64,000 nucleotides of DNA from NCBI GenBank assembly GCA_022495005.1, contig JAGYXB010001414.1:558001-622000 (forward strand), given 5' to 3'. Shown in pieces: positions 58,500 through 64,000 of the stretch. Below the pieces are notes generated by a model. It saw only the letters and a list, made by a program, of their open reading frames with translations, made no database searches and had not been told where the DNA came from. Made by a program: the position numbers and the translations under genes. The stretch comes from Rhyacophila brunnea. Lineage: Eukaryota; Arthropoda; Insecta; Trichoptera; Rhyacophilidae. Within the stretch, counting starts at the first letter, position 1; every line of letters begins with the position of its first letter.

Positions 58500-58740
58500 C
58501 ATCCTCTCCGTATGCATTAAAGTGGATACACGGGATAAATGCAGTTGTATTTGTTTCAGCAATACATATTTGCAAACGGACAGTGCATAAGTATTGTCAC
58601 GTGACCAGTTCTCCACTCCGCAGCAATGAAGCTTTTATATGGAGCTTTGAGTAAATAAAAGCGGTGCATATTTGAACACACTACCATCTATTCCACGTTA
58701 TTGTGGTTAGCTACTATTAAATGGAGCACATTTTATCGAG
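58500..58740. promoter_or_regulatory. Candidate regulatory block with GTCACGTGAC palindrome
   Basis: The block is less AT-rich than its flanks and has no ORF. GTCACGTGAC at 58596-58605 is an exact palindromic E-box of the form bound by MITF/TFEB/USF-type bHLH-zip factors. It lies about 30 bases upstream of CTTTTATATGGAGC, a TATA-like word. Function is inferred from motif shape only. Confidence 0.3.
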
Positions 58741-60090
58741 TTAGCAGTAGGTATTTAATAACTGTCGTCAAAATGGTGGTTTTAATTTACAAAATTTAAG
58801 TAAGTAGTGTCACTAGAGCCTTTTGGTACCTTATGGTAAATGGCTGAAAATTCGACGTGATTTCAATTCGAGTGAGTGGACTCATAGGTAATTAATAATA
58901 GATCCTTCATTTAGGGTCAGATCTGACCAAGCACATTTATTTCGATAGGTAGGTACTAATTTACACATTCGAAAAATCACATTTATATGATTATTCTTGG
59001 AGCGCCTTGTTGAAAGGCGCGAATTTTAAACACAAATTAAACTGGCTCTGCTTTGGTCTTTGGTGTTAGTAAGTGTCAGGAGCACACATAAGGGGCGTCT
59101 TTGATTACGGACCCCTCCCCCCGTTGTTATTAACCACATAAAACTTCCTTTACGATACTACTAGCAAAGCACGTGTCGTAGAACAATCTTTATAATATAA
59201 ATAGTTTTATTATTTTCGATTCCTACTAATAGATACTTAGATGTCCTCAAATATTGCAATATTTTTTTCTAATGACTTCTGACCGAACACGCTTTTCAAT
59301 TCCTTAGATTAAAACACAATAAAAATGACTTATATCCAAAGAAATTGGAAAGAACACATTTCTTTGATCTTTCTTGCCGTCTTCGCTGATGCATAAAGCT
59401 TGCAGTTTGAAACTGCTAAAGGCATTCCACTCAACATACCTATATATAATATTATATATTATAACTTAAAATAAATGATATTGTACACGTGACCTTATAA
59501 TATTTTTAAATAATCTATACATTTTTTGAGTATACAAATTAAAGTAAATATATATACAGCACTCTTTCATTGTCTTGAAATATTATAAAAACTATAATTA
59601 TCCATAGTTGTGTATTTATATGTATAAATAAAATGTATTGAATACTTTGTATACATATTGTGCTTATACGATATATTTTACAATAAATTAACCTTTAATA
59701 TAGAATTTAAAGAAAGTTCGTAATAATAAATAATTACTAAAAACAAATAATATTTCTCTATTGAAATATATGTTTTAATGTGTACAACTCATAATTTATT
59801 GAATGATCATATATTACTAAGGAAGGGTGTAATACTTCTAGTAGAATCTAACGATAGAATATGAAGTATGTAATGTAATGCAATTTATTGAAGATTTGTT
59901 TACACGTGATTTAATTAAGAAAAAAAACATTTTTTTTTAACTTTTAACTACATTAATAAAATTCATGTTATAAATTTAGTGGTAGGTATACCGCCATTAT
60001 TATAATAATTGCAATGATTTCTGGTGACGGTTTTGAGATATAATTCAATAAAGCCTATCCTCAAAACGGTAGCATTGCCTACTTTAAATA
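58741..60090. other. No gene seen
   Basis: AT-rich unique-looking DNA. A small G+C-richer patch lies at 59080-59130 (GGACCCCTCCCCCCG). Confidence 0.4.
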
Positions 60091-60177
60091 TATTATTTTA
60101 ACTATAATTGACGTGATAGAGCCCCATTATATTATTTTAACTATAATTGACGTGATAGAGCCCCATTATATTATTTT
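60091..60177. repeat. 39-bp tandem repeat, 2.2 copies
   Basis: The unit beginning TATTATTTTAACTATAATTG and ending GATAGAGCCCCATTA occurs at 60091-60129 and 60130-60168 without a difference, followed by nine bases of a third unit. Confidence 0.9.
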
Positions 60178-60289
60178 TTGTAACTGTTTCGTACGATATA
60201 CACGTGGCTACATCTTTAATCTTACTAATGATAATTATCACAACATTTTTTTAAGTTTAAAATACCACTAAAATTTTATTCGTATGATT

Positions 60290-60595
60290 TCGGAATGTTT
60301 GGTGTACTTGAAACTTTACAATCCCTCTTTTGCGAGAGCAATTTTCCTCGAAGATCCGCAGCCGCGGGTCATAGCAGCGGAACGACCAACTATTTGACAA
60401 GTTCTCAACTATCATTGTAACCGGGGGAATTCCCCGCGGGTGGAGATTCGAAATGAGTTTTTTGTAATGAAATTCTTCGACGAAGTATGCTTTTCCGAAT
60501 TCTGCCGATCAAATAACTTCGGTTATTTTCGATTCTTTCGGCGCCGCGTGGAATCCGAGTTATTGAAATGACTTTTGAGCGGTCCTTGTGTCATA
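60290..60595. promoter_or_regulatory. Candidate regulatory block with palindromic kappaB-like site
   Basis: A less AT-rich block with no ORF. GGGGAATTCCCC at 60424-60435 is a perfect palindrome matching the GGGRNNYYCC form bound by Rel/NF-kappaB (Dorsal, Dif, Relish) proteins. Also present are CGCAGCCGCGGG, CTTCGACGAAG (palindrome near 60476-60486) and TTCGGCGCCGCG. Role inferred only. Confidence 0.3.
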
Positions 60596-60892
60596 CGGAA
60601 AATTAATATGCGCATTCCAATCAAGGGGGGTTATTATTTAATTGGTAAATACGCTCCAGTGCATATACTGTTTAGGTGCATAAGTAAATTTTCAGGAATA
60701 CTTTTAAGAATATTTTATTCAAAATACTTACGTATACAAAATACTTTTGTAAACTAATTAAATGCCATCTCAATTAATTACATAGATATTTAATCCATAC
60801 AATATACAAACTATTGAATCATTACGTTTACAATAATTACACTTAACGATATAGTTTAAACAGTTTTTACTTTATTTACTGTTTCCAAAAAT

Positions 60893-61543
60893 TTAAGGGG
60901 GAGAGGCGTGCCAGCAGAGAACCCAGCGGAAAAATACGATGCTTGCAATTTGAGATTTTTTTTTGATAATTTACAATTTCAACTGTATTATTTAATAAAT
61001 AAGTATCTGAAAACATTAAAAAGATTTTCTATATTTTTTTTTTGTAATTCAAAGATAAACTTACAATTGTAAAAAAATGTAATAAAATGTAAATTCGTTG
61101 CAGGGTCACATCTTATTATTACATTATATTTTATGGTCATATTTATTATTAAAATTTAGTTTATTAAGTTTTCAATTTTTCGTCGTGTAGATTTTTTACT
61201 TATTCATCGTTTTAATATTTTTTATATTTATTTTAAAAAACATATAAAAATATAAATGTGTATAACTTGAAATCATTTTTATTCATATCAAATTTTATTT
61301 TAGGTATGGTCCCAATATTGAAGATCGATTTGATATAAATAAAAAGGATTCACATTTTATTACATTTTTTTTACAATTGTAAGTTTATCTTTGAATTAAA
61401 AAAAATAAAAATCTTTTTAATATTTTCAGATACATATTTATTAATTAATACAGTTGAAATTGTAAATTATCAAAAAAAAATCTCAAATTGCAAGCATCGT
61501 ATTTTCCGCTGGGTTCTCTGCTGGCATGCCCTCTCCCCCTTAA
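60893..61543. mobile_element. LIR-B: TTAA-flanked foldback MITE with about 190-bp arms
   Basis: Perfect TTAA lies at 60893-60896 and 61540-61543. Both ends read inward GGGGGAGAGG, then TGCCAGCAGAGAACCCAGCG. The arms (60897 to about 61094 and about 61350-61539) are inverted copies with a few differences. A second shorter palindrome sits in the centre (about 61273-61350, AAATCATTTTTATTCATATC against its inverse). No coding capacity. TTAA insertion is known for piggyBac elements, but those begin CCC rather than GGGGG, so the mobilising enzyme is unknown. Confidence 0.85.
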
Positions 61544-63080
61544 TACCAAATGCTAATAACCATTTTCCTATTTTATACATAATTTAACACTTTGCTATTT
61601 TATCAAAAGATTTATAATTATTCCAAATGTATTATGCACGCAAAATTATTCTGATTGTGGATAGAAGTTTTGATAATTTAAACCTTAATTAAAACATCGT
61701 GTTACATACCGACCGAGCTGCATAAATTTAATACAATTTTGGATTCTAAATCTCCCGAGTGACCAGCGGGATAGATTCAGATTTACCATAGTTTGTATGA
61801 AGTATACATACATACCTTAAGGCCAACTGCATAGTAGGTAGGGCATTACAATAATAATAAGTACCTAAGTGTACGGAAGTTCGAAACCTATCATGCTTAA
61901 TATAAAGTTTACAATATAATAAAACTCCGTGAACACAATGTGATTTAAATTGTACCTATCTGTATACCAAAATTTAAAAAATATATATTATATCATATAT
62001 CATGAGTACATGAAAATGAGATAAATAAATCATTCTTCATCTTATTAATTCATAAAACAATATTCACCTAAACACACCCTTACGAAATATAGTTAGATCA
62101 ATATTTAAGGCTTAGTTGAACACAGCTATAATTTACCCACCCAATTTACATCACTAATGGCATGTTATTTTTGACAAACAATTAATTGATGCTCCTGATT
62201 GCTTAAATATTTATTTAGTTCGATAGATCTCATTTACATCCCTTATAAGTCGTAAAAAATACGTACCCAAATAAAGATCTATTCGATATTTCAATACGTG
62301 TTCTATACACATGTAAGTAAGTCACTCGAATACATATATACTGATATTTAGATATATATAAACTGTTCTATAGAATACGAATATATTTAGTAACTGACAA
62401 TAACGTTTCATCTCAATCATTATATGATATTATATTATTTAAACTCATGGCAACTAATCTAACGTCTCAGTATAAACACAATCTGTGAACGTGATCACAT
62501 AGTAATATCGGGGATTTATGAAAATGATCTTACCCATTTATTCAAAGTGCGGTGCATAAAAGCATTATTAACATAGTAGGTATATCCATTATAGTAAATC
62601 ATTCTTCTGAGTAATTTCATAAATATTTTCCCTTGTCTGGAAGTAATGAACTATTTTTTGAACGAAATCTAAAATAAAACTTTTAATATAATCGAACAAT
62701 GAATACTAGAATATTTTCTTGATGTTATTTGGAATATGCAATTATAACAATAATTAAAAAGACATATTTCAGAGGAAAATATAGGTTAGAAGAAACGCAT
62801 TTTGTTCTAGATGAAAAGTTTTCATGGTGATGTAATTGTGGCTTTAAAGTCCTAAATTTAGGTTGAATCTGAAGTTATCATATCTGATATTATTTCTAAT
62901 ATAATATGACGAAGACAATACTTAAATACAAATATGTAACGTTATTTCTAGAACATTTTTTATATAATAATATAGCAGTGAAATATAGAAGGTATACGTA
63001 ATTTTAGTTACAATGAAAATGCCAAACGAATAAATAACCCCATTCCTTTTTCCAAAACGTAAGCAATTTAAAAAGTAGAA
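61544..63080. other. No gene seen
   Basis: Strongly AT-rich unique-looking DNA. Confidence 0.4.
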
Positions 63081-64000
63081 ACAAACCTTTGATAAATACG
63101 ACAGGATACCACTATCACGTGTCATCCTGCCACCAACAACTAAATCCTGAAGTCTGTATATACACCGTCCTACTCCGCCCACCGTACGAGGCCTACAACC
63201 CGCCTACCTGGCTTCACTCACACCTGTCTCCTGCTCACATCCGCTTACTTTATATCCTTAATCTTCTACGTAGCGGTCAGGTCTGATCCGCCCACACTCT
63301 TTCATGCTTTGGCGAGCACCGTAGGCGTCCTTTGCACCGTGTTAACGGGTAAAACATAAAAGGCTTTGGTTGCAACGTAACATACATGTCATAAAGTAAA
63401 CCAAACAGAATTGAATATATATTTAATTAAACCTTCAAATTCACTTAGGCGCTTGACAAGTCGTATATAGTAAGGACAATTTAGGACAAACCTAACAACA
63501 CAGAGGAAAATAATTAACAACAGAAATTATCTCTTTACAACAAACCTACCCACATATATACCTATTAAATTTTACCCCCTGCTGCCTTTGGAAATGAGAA
63601 GTTTACACATTTCAATAGTTTTATTATATTAGAACACGAACTTATTTTGAAATATGGATCATCTGACTATTTTAATATGTGATAATTATAAATTTGAGGG
63701 CAAAAAAAAATATTTTGAAGGTGCATCAACGTAGAAAAAGGACCCCACTTAGTCAATCGCCGAAGGACGCTAGGGGCCTCTCAATATCCATTCACCCCAT
63801 TCAGCTTATTTCCATTTAATAATTTATATGGCATTTATCATATTTCATCACCTGTACTTCGACAGCGCGCGAAAGTCGTCACGGCGCGAGTGCGTGTGGA
63901 CGGCTCAATGAGGTCACATGCACCCGGAATGCGCGCAAATCGAAAGCGCTATGTGGACAAGGCCTATGACATCGTCTCACATGTCTGCGGGTCTATTCTA
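63081..64000. other. No gene seen; two G+C-richer blocks 63100-63345 and 63840-63990
   Basis: The first block has a hairpin CAGGAT...ATCCTG (63101-63128) and CACACCTGTC. The last, up to the window edge, is unusually rich in CG dinucleotides (GACAGCGCGCGAAAG, CACGGCGCGAG, GGAATGCGCGC). It could be the start of a promoter or gene to the right, or a repeat end. Nothing coding can be read. Confidence 0.3.

Noticed and set aside
1..64000. CRISPR arrays, bacterial operons, rRNA or mitochondrial genes
   Set aside because: Looked for and not found; the window is eukaryotic repeat-rich DNA.

Overview
The window is AT-rich eukaryotic DNA (roughly 70% A+T by eye) with no complete host gene that I can recognise. 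Everything recognisable is transposable-element sequence or simple repeat. The mix is typical of an insect nuclear genome: mariner, pogo/Tigger and hAT-like DNA elements, jockey-type and RTE-type LINEs, a Ty3/gypsy-like LTR element, and tRNA-derived SINEs. Short GTAGGTAC/TACCTA strings are scattered throughout. Lepidoptera seems most likely to me, Hemiptera is possible, and I cannot settle it.

Layout. 62-10014: an approximately 10 kb LTR element on the minus strand. It has near-identical LTRs, a PBS and a PPT, but only one recognisable coding remnant (an integrase C-terminus). Its U3 carries an ORF kept in both LTRs. 10179-10921: a hAT-type MITE with a perfect 8-bp target duplication. 11366-12733: an unclassified TIR element. 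14331-16336: pieces and one long copy of a foldback family (LIR-A) flanked by TTAA-like sites. 17487-18014: a deleted Tigger-like element that keeps the C-terminal tail of its transposase. 18.0-24.1 kb: mostly unique AT-rich DNA with a few G+C-richer blocks. 24119-27960: a cluster made of a dead jockey-type LINE, a (TGTGTC/TATGTC) microsatellite grown against a LIR-A hairpin, a second LINE piece and a third LIR-A piece. 30.8-35.4 kb: a nested cluster, in which a LINE 3' end is split by a MITE and a mariner; a SINE and a second, different mariner follow. 35455-39545: the best preserved LINE, minus strand, with ORF1, endonuclease and reverse transcriptase broken by a few lesions. 39.5-42.0 kb: LINE/SINE-tail repeats, a compact G+C-richer promoter-like module and a palindrome. 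42-64 kb: mostly unique AT-rich sequence with isolated SINEs, a LINE 3' end, an RTE remnant at 54.2-54.7 kb, a 39-bp tandem repeat and a second TTAA-flanked foldback element (LIR-B, 60897-61539). Several G+C-richer blocks here look like candidate cis-regulatory DNA; two contain exact palindromic sites resembling kappaB and CACGTG motifs.

How the parts relate. None of the proteins looks functional as it stands: every transposase or RT is frameshifted, deleted or truncated. The non-autonomous elements (gypsy-like element, hAT MITE, LIR-A, LIR-B, Tigger derivative) would have needed enzymes supplied from elsewhere. The most unusual items are the U3 ORF in the LTR element, the two TTAA-associated long-inverted-repeat families, and the microsatellite fused to a hairpin arm. 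All coordinates and similarities were found by reading alone; no alignment or database search was run.
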